Notes under the pieces: generated by a model | The model's input: only the letters and a program-made list of their open reading frames with translations | What the model was told of the DNA's origin: nothing | The model's database searches: none | Shown: positions 7,796-16,958 of the stretch, in pieces | Numbering within the stretch: the stretch's first letter is position 1 | Layout of the letters: each line of letters opens with the position of its first letter | DNA from: Maribacter vaceletii | GTDB lineage: Bacteria; Bacteroidota; Bacteroidia; Flavobacteriales; Flavobacteriaceae | NCBI RefSeq assembly: GCF_003634105.1 | Contig: NZ_RBIQ01000007.1 | Span: 930,001 to 994,000, forward strand | Direction of reading: 5' to 3' | DNA: 64,000 bases | Made by a program: the position numbers and the translations under genes

Positions 7796-9088
7796 TTAAC
7801 TATTCATTAAAGTCTCTATCTCATTAACCTCTATAGGAATATTTGCCATAAGATTAAAAGGCGCTCCTTTTTCTTGAATAACCACATCATCCTCAATACG
7901 AATACCCATTTTTTCTTCCGGAATATAAATACCTGGCTCTACCGTAAATACCATATTAGCTTTCATAGGGGTTTTTAACGCCCCATAATCGTGAGTATTT
8001 AACCCTATATGATGACTGGTTCCATGCATAAAATACTTTTTATATGCTGGCCAGTTTACATCTTGACTCTGAACATCGGCCTTATCTAACAAACCTAATC
8101 CTAATAACTCAGATGTCATTATTTTACCACATTCTTTATGGTATTCTGCCCAAATAGTTCCAGGAACCAACATTGCAGTTGCTTCATTTTTAACTCTTAA
8201 AACAGCTTCATACACTGCTTTTTGCCTTGTAGTAAATTTTCCATTTATAGGAATTGTACGTGTTAAATCTGATGAATAATTGGCGTATTCCGCAGCAACA
8301 TCCATTAGGATTAAATCGCCATCTTTACATTGCTGATTGTTTTCTATATAATGTAAAACATTGGCATTATTACCTCCAGCTATAATAGGTGTATATGCAA
8401 ATCCTTTAGAACGGTTACGAACAAACTCATGTAGCAACTCTGCTTCTATCTCATATTCCCAAACACCTGGCTTAATAAAATCTAATAAACGACGAAATCC
8501 TTTTTCTGTTATATTGCACGCCGTTTGCATTAAAGCAATTTCCTCTGGCTCTTTTACTCCTCTTATTTCTTGTAATATAGGGTTACTTTTTGCATATAAG
8601 TGTGCTGGAAATTGTTGTTTACATTTTTGGATGAACCTATCTTCCCTAGTTTGGGTTTCTACCGCTTGACGATAATGTTCGTTGGTATTAAAATAGATTA
8701 TATCTGCTTCGGTCATTAAATCGAAAAACACCTTGTCAAAATCTGAAAGCCAATAAACTGTTTGTATTCCTGAAACTTCTGTTGCTTTTTCTTTAGTTAA
8801 TTTCTCGCCTTCCCAAACCGCAATATGTGCGTTGGTTTCACGAACAAATAATACTTCTCTATGCAATTTATTTAAAGCATCAGGAAACAACACTAATATT
8901 GTTTCTTCTTGATCTGCTCCAGATAAATAGAAAATATCTCTATGTTGTTCAAACGGTAAAGTACTATCTGCACTTATAGGATAAACGTCATTAGAGTTAA
9001 AAACAGCAATACTCTTAGGTTTCATCTTTGCCATGAATTTTTTGCGGTTTTTTATAAATAGTTTATTAGATATTTGCTCGTATTTCAT
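7796..9088 (-). CDS. pepP: Aminopeptidase P family (Xaa-Pro aminopeptidase)
   Basis: A 430-residue M24B metallopeptidase that removes an N-terminal residue ahead of proline. An N-terminal creatinase-like domain (about 1-165) precedes the pita-bread catalytic domain. The dinuclear metal ligands are seen in LMDVAAEYANYSSDLTRTIP (two Asp), GTSHHIGLNTHD (His), FTVEPGIYIP (Glu) and GIRIEDDVVI (Glu). Length and motifs are normal. No signal peptide is present, so it is cytoplasmic. A TAnnTTTG element lies 13-20 nt upstream of the ATG. Confidence 0.92.
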   Translation of the reverse strand: MKYEQISNKLFIKNRKKFMAKMKPKSIAVFNSNDVYPISADSTLPFEQHRDIFYLSGADQEETILVLFPDALNKLHREVLFVRETNAHIAVWEGEKLTKEKATEVSGIQTVYWLSDFDKVFFDLMTEADIIYFNTNEHYRQAVETQTREDRFIQKCKQQFPAHLYAKSNPILQEIRGVKEPEEIALMQTACNITEKGFRRLLDFIKPGVWEYEIEAELLHEFVRNRSKGFAYTPIIAGGNNANVLHYIENNQQCKDGDLILMDVAAEYANYSSDLTRTIPINGKFTTRQKAVYEAVLRVKNEATAMLVPGTIWAEYHKECGKIMTSELLGLGLLDKADVQSQDVNWPAYKKYFMHGTSHHIGLNTHDYGALKTPMKANMVFTVEPGIYIPEEKMGIRIEDDVVIQEKGAPFNLMANIPIEVNEIETLMNS

Positions 9089-9100
9089 GCTTTAAACTTT

Positions 9101-9108
9101 CAAAATTA
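9101..9108 (-). promoter_or_regulatory. Putative -7 element of the aminopeptidase P gene
   Basis: The minus strand reads TAATTTTG (TAnnTTTG) 13-20 nt upstream of the start codon. No TTG was found at the expected -33 distance, where the sequence is instead part of a dispersed repeat (9117-9150). Confidence 0.35.
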
Positions 9109-9116
9109 GAGGTAAA

Positions 9117-9150
9117 CCTCGGATTATTTACATCTCGATTATCGAGTAAA
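9117..9150. repeat. Dispersed intergenic repeat with palindrome CTCGATTATCGAG (copy 1)
   Basis: The element begins CCTCGGA, then an AT stretch, then the near-palindrome CTCGATTATCGAG at 9134-9146 followed by TAAA. The same block occurs at 27778-27811 and 34317-34345 in the same plus-strand orientation. All copies are intergenic. Function unknown. Confidence 0.65.
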
Positions 9151-9187
9151 ATTAACAAATCTATTTGGTAACCTATGTATACAAAAC

Positions 9188-9218
9188 AAAAAAAGGAGCT
9201 TACAAACATAAGCTCCTT
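9188..9218 (-). terminator. Rho-independent terminator of the 9244-9567 gene
   Basis: Perfect 10-bp stem AAGGAGCTTA/TAAGCTCCTT (9193-9202 with 9209-9218) and a 6-nt loop. On the minus strand it is followed by a run of T, so it terminates the glycine-rich small gene just upstream. Confidence 0.8.
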
Positions 9219-9243
9219 CCAGTTTAAATATTGGTTGTGTTTA

Positions 9244-9567
9244 TTATTTTGACATCATATTTTTTATAACTCCAAATATTGCCATGATTACTCCTCCACC
9301 AACACCTCCGCCAGCTACACTTCCTAAAATACTAGATAAATCCATCCCTCCAGCTGCATCAGCTACTGCAGATGTATCTACTCCAGAAGCAGCTCCAGCT
9401 CCTAATCCCAACATTCCTAATAATTGTCCTCCTAAACCTCCTCCCAAAATACCAGCAATGCTATTTCCTGCGGTACCTAAAGATAAATTTTTAAACAATT
9501 TTCCTGCAACATTGCCTCCAATAGCACCTGTTACTAGTTGAATAATTAATGGTAAATACTCTTCCAT
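9244..9567 (-). CDS. Glycine-rich small membrane protein, function unknown
   Basis: A 107-residue protein with long stretches of Gly, Ala and Leu (for example GILGGGLGGQLLGMLGLGAGAA near 39-60) and a hydrophobic C-terminal segment ending IFGVIKNMMSK. The glycine-zipper pattern suggests membrane insertion or oligomerisation. It has a clear terminator 26 nt after its stop and appears to be a single-gene unit. No catalytic motif is visible, and the plus-strand proline-rich frame over it is only its antisense shadow. Confidence 0.65.
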   Translation of the reverse strand: MEEYLPLIIQLVTGAIGGNVAGKLFKNLSLGTAGNSIAGILGGGLGGQLLGMLGLGAGAASGVDTSAVADAAGGMDLSSILGSVAGGGVGGGVIMAIFGVIKNMMSK

Positions 9568-9751
9568 AATAATGTATTTTGTTTGTTATATAGCAATAAA
9601 TTAACAAAAAAATTATCAAAACAACAATTAAATAAGCTATTAAATGCTGATTTACAGTTATATATGAAAATATATGACGAAATCTTGAATTTTACCACTA
9701 CAAAAGATATTCCTAACTTCCCTTTTTAAAAACATAGCAGCTTATACTTAA

Positions 9752-12601
9752 ATGAAAATATACCTTCACATTTTAATCTTTAGTTTTTCGTTTTATTCTT
9801 TTGCTCAAAACACAAATAACGCATCAGAAAAAATTAATAAAGATTTATTAAAGAAAAATGAGCTAAAAAACACCTCATTAGTAAAAAATATAGCACTTAA
9901 AAATATAGGCCCTTCTATAATGAGCGGTCGTGTTGTAGATATTGAAGTTAATGAAAAAAATCCAACAGAATTTTATGTAGCATATGCCTCTGGTGGTCTT
10001 TGGTATACCAATAATAATGGCACGTCTTTTACACCATTAATGGACAATTCTAATACACAAAACATTGGTGATATTGCTGTAGACTGGAAAACCGGTACTA
10101 TTTGGGTTGGTACTGGAGAGAATAACTCTTCTAGGTCTTCTTATGCAGGTATTGGCATATTAAAATCTACAAATCAGGGAAAAACCTGGATAAATACTGG
10201 CTTAAATAATACGCACCACATTGGTAGAATACTAATTAACCCTAATAACCCTAATGAAGTACTTGTTGGAGCAACTGGTCATTTATATACTTCTAATGAG
10301 GAAAGAGGAATTTACAAAACTATAGACGGAGGAGAAACTTGGAAAAAAACACTCTACATAAACGCTAATACTGGAATTATTGATGTGGCTTACGCTCCAA
10401 ATAACTTTAATATACTATATGTTTCTGCATGGCAAAAAGATAGAAAAGGTTGGAATTTTACTAGTAGTGGCAAAGGTTCTGCTATTTACAAAAGTATAAA
10501 CGCTGGAGAAACTTGGGAAAAAATTACTTCATTAGAAAATGGATTTCCAACGGGGAACGGTGTTGGTAGAATAGGACTTGCTGCTTTTAATGACAGTATT
10601 GTTTATGCGGTTCTTGATAATCAATATAGAAGAAAAACAGAAAGTAATACCATTAAAAAAACAAACAAATTAGACAAAGAGGTTTTTAAAAACATGACTA
10701 ATGAAGAGTTTTTAAGTCTTGATGATAAAAAACTAAACACTTTTCTTAAAACAAATGGGTTTCAAGAAAAATATAGAGCAGAAAACGTAAAGCAAATGGT
10801 CCGAAGCGGTCTTACAAAACCTGCTGATATTACAACCTATTTAGAAAATGCTAATTCTTTACTTTTTAACACTCCTGTAATTGGTGCGGAAGTATATTTT
10901 ACTGAAAATGGAGGAAAAACATGGGTTAAAAAAAATGAAGATTTTATTGATGATTTATACTATAGTTACGGGTATTATTTTGGAGAAATTAGGGTAAACC
11001 CATCTAATAAAGAACAAATTTATATTACTGGTGTTCCTTTACTATTTTCTGAAAATAATGGAGAAACGTTTTCTAACATACAAGGAAAAAATGTGCATGC
11101 AGACCACCAAGCATTATGGATAAACCCAAACTTAAAAGGGCATATTATAAGTGGTAATGATGGTGGTTTAAATATGTCTTATGATAATGGTAAAAGCTGG
11201 ATAAAGTTAAATACCAACAATGTAGGACAATTTTATGCTATAAATGTAGATAACCAAGAACCTTATCATGTGTATGGTGGGTTACAAGATAATGGTGTTT
11301 GGCACGGGCCACATAATGCTCCTATAAATACAAAATGGCATCAAACAGGAGAATACCCTTGGAAATCAATTATGGGAGGCGATGGTATGCAAATAGAAAT
11401 AGATTCTAGAAACCACAATATAGTTTATACTGGATATCAATTTGGAAACTACTATAGAATAAATAAAAGTTCCGGTAAAAAAACATATATACAACCAAAA
11501 CATGAATTAGGAGAAAAACCATATAGATTTAATTGGCAAACCCCTATTTTACTATCTAAACATAACCAAGACATACTTTATTTAGGTAGTAATAAATTAC
11601 ATAGATCTTTAAATCAAGGTTCCACATGGGAAACTATTTCTAAGGATTTAACCTTAGGAAGTAAAAAAGGGAATGTAGCTTATGGCACACTTACAACAAT
11701 TTCTGAATCTCCTTTTAAATTTGGTTTACTATATACAGGTAGTGATGATGGCCTTGTTCAAATCTCTAAAGACGGCGGAAGTAGCTGGAAAATAGTATCA
11801 GACAGTTTACCAAAAAACTTATGGGTAAGCAGAGTTCTAGCGTCTAGGCATAAAAAAGAAAGAGTTTACCTTACTCTAAATGGGTATAGAAATGATGATT
11901 TTACATCTTATGTGTATTGTAGTAATGATTACGGAAATACTTGGAAAAGCATTGTTAATAATATGCCTAATTCTCCAGTAAATGTAATTTTAGAAGACCC
12001 TGAGAATGAGAATTTATTATTTGTTGGGACAGACAATGGTTTATACACCTCATTTAACCAAGGAAACACCTGGGAAGTTATGCAAAACGGTTTACCTAAT
12101 GTAGCTGTACATGATTTAGTTATACAAGAAGAAGCCAAACATTTGTTAGTTGGCACACATGGAAGAAGTATTTATAAAGCAAACATTAAACCATTACAAG
12201 AAACTACAGAAGATATTTTAGAACAAGACCTACATATTTATAAGGTTAAACCCATTAGGTATTCTAAAAACTGGGGAAATGCATGGAGCTCATGGAGCAA
12301 ACCAGAAACGCCGGGTATAGATATTATATTTTATACCAACAGATCAAACTTATACGCTGCAAAGATTTTTTCTGAAGATAAAACTATGGTAAGCCAAACC
12401 GAAATAGAATCGGATAAAGGGTTTAATATACTTTCTTTTGATGTTGCTTTTTCTATGGAAGCAAAATTGAATTACGAAAAAAACAATACTAACAAATTAG
12501 AAACCGCCAAAAACGGAAAAACATATCTTCCTAAAGGCATTTACACAGTTTTATTAGAAAGTGAAACTGTTAAAAAAGAAACTACTTTTACAATTGAATA
12601 A
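9752..12601 (+). CDS. Exported Asp-box/VPS10-like beta-propeller protein (glycosyl-hydrolase-like)
   Basis: A 949-residue protein with signal peptide MKIYLHILIFSFSFYSFAQ. The body repeats Asp-box (BNR) motifs of the S-x-D-x-G-x-x-W type: STNQGKTW, TIDGGETW, SINAGETW, TENGGKTW, SYDNGKSW, SKDGGSSW, SNDYGNTW and SFNQGNTW. This fits a sortilin/VPS10- or xyloglucanase-like multi-bladed propeller. A break of about 100 residues rich in Lys/Asn (about 290-375) separates early blades from the rest. No type IX C-terminal sorting domain is evident. It leads a short run with a cupin and a ThuA-like gene, suggesting carbohydrate-related work. Enzymatic activity is not proven. Confidence 0.8.
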   Translation: MKIYLHILIFSFSFYSFAQNTNNASEKINKDLLKKNELKNTSLVKNIALKNIGPSIMSGRVVDIEVNEKNPTEFYVAYASGGLWYTNNNGTSFTPLMDNSNTQNIGDIAVDWKTGTIWVGTGENNSSRSSYAGIGILKSTNQGKTWINTGLNNTHHIGRILINPNNPNEVLVGATGHLYTSNEERGIYKTIDGGETWKKTLYINANTGIIDVAYAPNNFNILYVSAWQKDRKGWNFTSSGKGSAIYKSINAGETWEKITSLENGFPTGNGVGRIGLAAFNDSIVYAVLDNQYRRKTESNTIKKTNKLDKEVFKNMTNEEFLSLDDKKLNTFLKTNGFQEKYRAENVKQMVRSGLTKPADITTYLENANSLLFNTPVIGAEVYFTENGGKTWVKKNEDFIDDLYYSYGYYFGEIRVNPSNKEQIYITGVPLLFSENNGETFSNIQGKNVHADHQALWINPNLKGHIISGNDGGLNMSYDNGKSWIKLNTNNVGQFYAINVDNQEPYHVYGGLQDNGVWHGPHNAPINTKWHQTGEYPWKSIMGGDGMQIEIDSRNHNIVYTGYQFGNYYRINKSSGKKTYIQPKHELGEKPYRFNWQTPILLSKHNQDILYLGSNKLHRSLNQGSTWETISKDLTLGSKKGNVAYGTLTTISESPFKFGLLYTGSDDGLVQISKDGGSSWKIVSDSLPKNLWVSRVLASRHKKERVYLTLNGYRNDDFTSYVYCSNDYGNTWKSIVNNMPNSPVNVILEDPENENLLFVGTDNGLYTSFNQGNTWEVMQNGLPNVAVHDLVIQEEAKHLLVGTHGRSIYKANIKPLQETTEDILEQDLHIYKVKPIRYSKNWGNAWSSWSKPETPGIDIIFYTNRSNLYAAKIFSEDKTMVSQTEIESDKGFNILSFDVAFSMEAKLNYEKNNTNKLETAKNGKTYLPKGIYTVLLESETVKKETTFTIE

Positions 12602-12621
12602 AACTCTAATGTATCTTAACT

Positions 12622-12960
12622 ATGAAACTTGTAAAAACTAAAGAATTGCCAGAAGTAGGGGTTTCTCATAATGCTGAAATTAAAAAAAAGGTTTATATAG
12701 AACGAGGAGAAATTCCGCAATTAATGATGTTTGGCTCTGCTGTTTTTAAACCTGGACAGAAAGTAGAACTTCATAAACACGACACCATGTTTGAAGTTTT
12801 TCAGATAGTAAATGGTAAAGCGCAATTTATAGTAAATAACAAAACTATAATTTTATCAGAAGGAGATTGTATTACTATTGAACCTGGAGAATTACATGCG
12901 CAAAGCAATCCTTTTAAAGTAGATGTTCATTGGAACTACTTTGGAATAGCTACAGATTAA
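12622..12960 (+). CDS. Small cupin-domain protein
   Basis: A 112-residue single-domain cupin. Motif 1 residues are seen in GQKVELHKHDTMFEVFQIVNG (two His and a Glu as metal ligands) and motif 2 in GDCITIEPGELHAQSN (a His). Many such proteins bind a metal and a small ligand or sugar. It starts 20 nt after the propeller gene and stops 41 nt before the ThuA-like gene, so a three-gene operon is likely. The substrate is unknown. Confidence 0.8.
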   Translation: MKLVKTKELPEVGVSHNAEIKKKVYIERGEIPQLMMFGSAVFKPGQKVELHKHDTMFEVFQIVNGKAQFIVNNKTIILSEGDCITIEPGELHAQSNPFKVDVHWNYFGIATD

Positions 12961-13001
12961 ATTGTTACAAATTTTATAGTATCTTTCTAAAAAAAACACC
13001 A

Positions 13002-13976
13002 ATGCACTTTCTTAAAAAAATATTTTTCTTACTTCTTTTAGTTTCAGCAACAGTTATTGGCCAAAATACAGAACAGGCCAAAATAAAAACCCTAATTATT
13101 GATGGTCAAAACAACCATGACCAATGGCCAAAAATAAGCTATATGCTAAAAAAATATATGGTAGACACTAAACTGTTTTCTGTAGATTTAAGTAGAACCG
13201 CATATACATGGAAAGGAGAGAAATATATTCAAGAATACGCTCTAAATAAAAAAACCACAGAGGCTCTAAAAGACCCTAAAGCAGACCCTAACTATGCTCC
13301 TAATTTTTCTGATTATGATTTAGTTATATGCAATTTTGGCTGGAGAGCTGCTTCTTGGCCAGAAAAAACACAAAAAGCATTTGAAAAATATATTGAAAAT
13401 GGTGGTGGTTTAGTGGTTTTTCATGCAGCAGACAACTCTTTTCCAGAATGGCTAGCATACAACAAAATGATTGGCTTAGGGGGTTGGGGAAACCGTAACG
13501 AAAAAGATGGTCCTTATGTATATTATAATGAAAAAGGGAAATTAATTAAAGACACCTCTCCAGGAAGTGCTGGCGCTCACGGACCACAGAGCGAATATCA
13601 AATTCAAATACGAGATAAAAAACATCCTATTACTAAAGGAATGCCTAAAATATGGCTACATACAAAAGACGAATTATATAATAGTTTAAGAGGTCCTGCA
13701 GAAAATATGTCGGTTTTAGCTACTGCTTATTCCGAGAAAGAAAACAAAGGGTCTGGGCGTCATGAGCCAGCTTTAATGACATTAGAATACGGCAAGGGAC
13801 GTATTTTTCATAGTATTATGGGGCACGTAGATTACTCTATACAATGTGTTGGTTTTATTACCACTTTTTTACGTGGCGCAGAATGGGCCGCTACAGGAAA
13901 AGTTACCCAAAAAATTCCTAAAGATTTTCCTAAAAAAGACGAAACAAGTAGTAGACCTTTTCATAAAGTAAATTAA
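13002..13976 (+). CDS. Exported ThuA-like domain protein
   Basis: A 324-residue protein. The ATG at 13002 is chosen because it starts a good signal peptide (MHFLKKIFFLLLLVSATVIGQ); the longer frame beginning at 12930 would overlap the cupin gene. The mature part has the ThuA class-I glutamine-amidotransferase-like fold: TLIIDGQNNHDQWP near the start, YDLVICNFGWRAA, GGGLVVFHAADNSF and the late GKGRIFHSIMGH. ThuA proteins are linked to trehalose or other sugar use, but biochemistry is sparse. The operon ends in a strong palindromic terminator. Confidence 0.82.
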   Translation: MHFLKKIFFLLLLVSATVIGQNTEQAKIKTLIIDGQNNHDQWPKISYMLKKYMVDTKLFSVDLSRTAYTWKGEKYIQEYALNKKTTEALKDPKADPNYAPNFSDYDLVICNFGWRAASWPEKTQKAFEKYIENGGGLVVFHAADNSFPEWLAYNKMIGLGGWGNRNEKDGPYVYYNEKGKLIKDTSPGSAGAHGPQSEYQIQIRDKKHPITKGMPKIWLHTKDELYNSLRGPAENMSVLATAYSEKENKGSGRHEPALMTLEYGKGRIFHSIMGHVDYSIQCVGFITTFLRGAEWAATGKVTQKIPKDFPKKDETSSRPFHKVN

Positions 13977-13982
13977 TTACAA

Positions 13983-14022
13983 CAAAAATCAAAAACCAAC
14001 TAGCTAGTTGGTTTTTGATTTT
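13983..14022. terminator. Bidirectional palindromic terminator
   Basis: A perfect 40-nt palindrome without a spacer at its centre: arms of 20 nt meet between 14002 and 14003, with A-rich and T-rich ends (AAAAATCAAAAACC and GGTTTTTGATTTTT). It lies just after the ThuA-like gene and can terminate either strand. Confidence 0.75.
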
Positions 14023-14178
14023 TACATATCCTCAAAGAGCTTTTAAATTATAGATTTTTCTTTATTTTTTATCGACAAACTACAAAAGGGCTGTTTTATA
14101 ACAACCATAAAATATAACATAGAAACTAACTAGTTTGTTAATACAAAATAAAAACATTGAAAAAAGAACGCTTCTACA

Positions 14179-15147
14179 CTAAAATTCCCTCTTCCCAACA
14201 TGAAAAAGAGCGTCTCCTTGGTTAACTACCGCTTGGTTATTAATAGCACAAATAAAACCATCATAAGGCGCTTTTATTGTTTTTATTTTAAGTGTAAAAG
14301 TATCTGTTATAATGCCTAAAACTGCATTTTTTTTAATAGATGCTCCATTTATTTCTTCTGGAATAAACATACCAGCAGTTGGTGCTCTTAACCATCTTCT
14401 ATCTGTAAGTAAAATAGAAGCCTTTTTATTTAAACCTATAGCACCTTTCTCTATCATACTAAAATGTTGTAAAACATTTAACACCCCTTGTATTCCTTCA
14501 GATATGGAATGGGTATCAAAACGCATACTTTCACCTCCTTCAAAAACTACAGTGGGTTTTCCCATTTTGTGAGAAATATTTCTAAAAGAGCCTTTTATTA
14601 ATTTAGAAGAAAAAGTAAATGGCGCATTAAAAGCAGTAGCCAGGTCTTTACTTAGTTCATCGCCAACAGTGTATCGTATTTGCGGATAATTACTACGTTG
14701 TGCTCCACCAGTATGTAAATCTATACCAAAATCTATTTGTGGTAATATTTCAGAAACATAACGGTATGCCATTCTACCTGCTAAAGAACCAGTTTTAGAA
14801 CCAGGAAAACTTCTGTTTACATCTTTACCATCTGGAACATCTCTAGAATAATGTATAAAACCAAAAATATTTAATATTGGAACCGCAATAACTGCTCCTT
14901 TTTTTATGGCAAACTTTTTTTCGTATAACATGCGTCGTACAATTTCCACGCCATTAATTTCATCTCCATGTAAACCTGCCTGCACTAAAAGTATTGGGCC
15001 TGGCTCTTTTGCATTAAAAACATGTACAGGAATATCTATTAAAGTACCCGTAGGTAACCTGCCTATACTAATACTTACCAACTTATTTTTACCTGGAGAA
15101 ACTGTTTCCCCTCCTATAACAATAGTTTTATTTTTTAAGCCCTCCAT
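14179..15147 (-). CDS. Succinylglutamate desuccinylase/aspartoacylase family protein
   Basis: A 322-residue M14-like zinc deacylase. It shows AGLHGDEINGVEIVRRM (His and Glu metal ligands), VPDGKDVNRSFPG (Asn-Arg pair) and GIDLHTGG (late His), followed by a C-terminal beta-rich domain. Members release N-acyl groups from amino acids. The start at 15147 (MEGLKNKTIVIGG) is preferred; upstream in-frame Mets at 15159 and 15180 would overlap rimK further. Even so it overlaps rimK by 20 nt, so the two are translationally coupled. Pairing with RimK suggests action on glutamylated products, but the substrate is unknown. Confidence 0.82.
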   Translation of the reverse strand: MEGLKNKTIVIGGETVSPGKNKLVSISIGRLPTGTLIDIPVHVFNAKEPGPILLVQAGLHGDEINGVEIVRRMLYEKKFAIKKGAVIAVPILNIFGFIHYSRDVPDGKDVNRSFPGSKTGSLAGRMAYRYVSEILPQIDFGIDLHTGGAQRSNYPQIRYTVGDELSKDLATAFNAPFTFSSKLIKGSFRNISHKMGKPTVVFEGGESMRFDTHSISEGIQGVLNVLQHFSMIEKGAIGLNKKASILLTDRRWLRAPTAGMFIPEEINGASIKKNAVLGIITDTFTLKIKTIKAPYDGFICAINNQAVVNQGDALFHVGKREF

Positions 15148-16015
15148 TTTTTTCAACATACAATACAATTTCTCTTGCAATATTAAGTCCTGTAGATGCT
15201 TCTATTCCTTGAAGTCCAGGCGATGCGTTTACTTCTATTAACAGCGGTCCATTTTCAGAACGCAGCAAATCTACCCCAGCAATATCTAAACCTACATGTT
15301 TTGTAGCATTAATGGCCATAAACTTTTCAGTTTTTGTAGGTTCTATTATTTCTGTAGCTCCTCCACGGTGTACGTTAGATCTAAAATCTCCTGGAGCGCT
15401 TGTTCTTTTCATGCTTGCAACAACCCTATTACCAATAACAAATAATCTAATATCTTCTCCTTTAGACTCTTCTATATATTTTTGAATAAGAATACTGGTA
15501 TTCATTTTATAAAAAGTGTCTATTATAGATTTTGCCGATTTTTTGGTCTCTGCCAATATTACACCCAAACCTTGGGTACCTTCCTGTAATTTTATAATAA
15601 TTGGCATTCCACCTAAAATATCTATTTGCTCTTCAATATTATCGGGATTTATAGAGAAAAGGGTATCCGGAATAGCAATTCCTTTTCTTGCCATAATTTG
15701 TAGGGTTTGCACTTTATTTCTCGCAGTTGTAATACTTTGTGCTTTTGCCACACTATACACCCCATTCATTTGAAACTGTTTTACAATAGCAGCGCCATGT
15801 TTAGTAACTGTAGTTCCTATTCTTGGTATTATAGCCTGAAAAACATTGGTTATGTTTTGTCCTTGATAAAAAATTTGAGGCTTACCTTTCCCTAGTTTAA
15901 CAGCACATTTTGTATGATCAATTTGTTCTATATAATGCCCTAATTTTTGGGCTTCTTCTACAATTCTTCTTGTAGAATACACATTTACACTTACAGATAA
16001 TAATCCAATATCCAT
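15128..16015 (-). CDS. rimK: RimK-type ATP-grasp glutamate ligase
   Basis: A 295-residue ATP-grasp enzyme. RimK adds glutamates to the C-terminus of ribosomal protein S6 or makes poly-glutamate. Seen motifs: the central PIIIKLQEGTQGLGVILAE ATP loop, ILIQKYIEESKGEDIRLFVIG, and the metal site GVDLLRSENGPLLIEVNASPGLQGIE. The length is close to E. coli RimK (300). It is followed by the overlapping deacylase gene, and no separate protease-like RimB gene is seen here. The target in this organism is inferred. Confidence 0.88.
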   Translation of the reverse strand: MDIGLLSVSVNVYSTRRIVEEAQKLGHYIEQIDHTKCAVKLGKGKPQIFYQGQNITNVFQAIIPRIGTTVTKHGAAIVKQFQMNGVYSVAKAQSITTARNKVQTLQIMARKGIAIPDTLFSINPDNIEEQIDILGGMPIIIKLQEGTQGLGVILAETKKSAKSIIDTFYKMNTSILIQKYIEESKGEDIRLFVIGNRVVASMKRTSAPGDFRSNVHRGGATEIIEPTKTEKFMAINATKHVGLDIAGVDLLRSENGPLLIEVNASPGLQGIEASTGLNIAREIVLYVEKNGGLKK

Positions 16016-16110
16016 ACTAATTATTTAAACTCTTCTTAGTTTATTAGGTAAAAAAACAAAATTAAATTGAAAAAAAATTAGTTTTTAGCGGTGAAAATTA
16101 TACTCCTTAC

Positions 16111-16122
16111 GAAAACGTTTTC
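16111..16122. promoter_or_regulatory. 12-bp palindrome GAAAACGTTTTC, possible operator
   Basis: A perfect palindrome with a central CG, the shape of LacI/GalR-family operators, in the divergent rimK-sdhC spacer. It is about 96 nt upstream of rimK and 100 nt before the sdh promoter. No regulator of that family is encoded in the window, so assignment is tentative. Confidence 0.3.
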
Positions 16123-16219
16123 TCTGTAATAGACTATAAAACTTATGTTTATGTATTTTACAGGCTCATAAGCCCCTTATTTTTACTAAGTATAAATACT
16201 GAGTCAAAGAAAACAAAGT

Positions 16220-16250
16220 TTGTTAATCAAACGTTTGTGCGTTAAATTTG
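16220..16250 (+). promoter_or_regulatory. sdhCAB promoter
   Basis: TTG at 16220-16222, a 20-nt spacer and TAAATTTG at 16243-16250 match the Bacteroidota sigma factor consensus (TTG, 19-21 nt, TAnnTTTG) exactly. The start codon of sdhC lies 18 nt further, giving a short leader. Confidence 0.7.
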
Positions 16251-16268
16251 TCTAAAATTAATTAACCA

Positions 16269-16946
16269 ATGAGTAAATTTTTCACATCTTCAATAGGCAG
16301 AAAATATGCAATGGCACTTTCTGCTTTATTTTTAATGTTTTTTCTTTTACAACATTTTGCAATAAACATATTATCCGTTTTTAGTCCTAATGCTTTTAAT
16401 GAAGCTTCTCATTTTATGGGAACTTTTTGGGCTATACAGTATGTAATGCAACCAATTTTAATTTTTGGAGTAATGTACCATTTTATAATGGGTTTTATTC
16501 TAGAGATTAAAAATAGAAATGCTAGAGTTGTAAAGTATGCAAAAAATAATGGTTCGGCTAATTCTAGTTGGATGAGTAGAAACATGATTTATAGCGGATT
16601 AGCTATTTTAGGTTTCTTAGTTCTTCACTTTATTGATTTTTGGTTGCCAGAAATTAATACCAAATACATTCAAGGTGATATGTCTGGATTACTAGCAGAT
16701 GGTGAAGGATACCGTTATTACGAAGAATTAACACATAAGTTTGTTAATCCACTAAGAGTTGGTGCTTATATCTTAGCATTTGTGTTTCTATCCTTACACC
16801 TAATGCACGGATTTAGTTCTGCGTTTCAATCTTCTGGAGTTAGCTCTATGAGAAAAGAAAAACTTCAAGCATTTGGAAAAGCTTATGCTATTATAATTCC
16901 TTTAGGTTTTATACTAATTGCTCTTTTTCATCATTTTAATCATTAA
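16269..16946 (+). CDS. sdhC: Succinate dehydrogenase cytochrome b subunit
   Basis: A 225-residue membrane subunit of the Bacteroidota type, with five hydrophobic helices in one chain, so no separate sdhD is expected. Candidate haem-ligand histidines lie in the helices (FLLQHFAINIL, VMYHFIMGF, LVLHFIDF, LSLHLMHGF). It anchors SdhAB and passes electrons to menaquinone. First gene of sdhCAB, 12 nt before sdhA, under a clear promoter. Confidence 0.93.
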   Translation: MSKFFTSSIGRKYAMALSALFLMFFLLQHFAINILSVFSPNAFNEASHFMGTFWAIQYVMQPILIFGVMYHFIMGFILEIKNRNARVVKYAKNNGSANSSWMSRNMIYSGLAILGFLVLHFIDFWLPEINTKYIQGDMSGLLADGEGYRYYEELTHKFVNPLRVGAYILAFVFLSLHLMHGFSSAFQSSGVSSMRKEKLQAFGKAYAIIIPLGFILIALFHHFNH

Positions 16947-16958
16947 TAATACAATTCT

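Noticed and set aside
9284-9541. Plus-strand Pro/Ala-rich ORF
   Set aside because: Exact antisense of the glycine-rich gene at 9244-9567, which has the terminator in the right direction.
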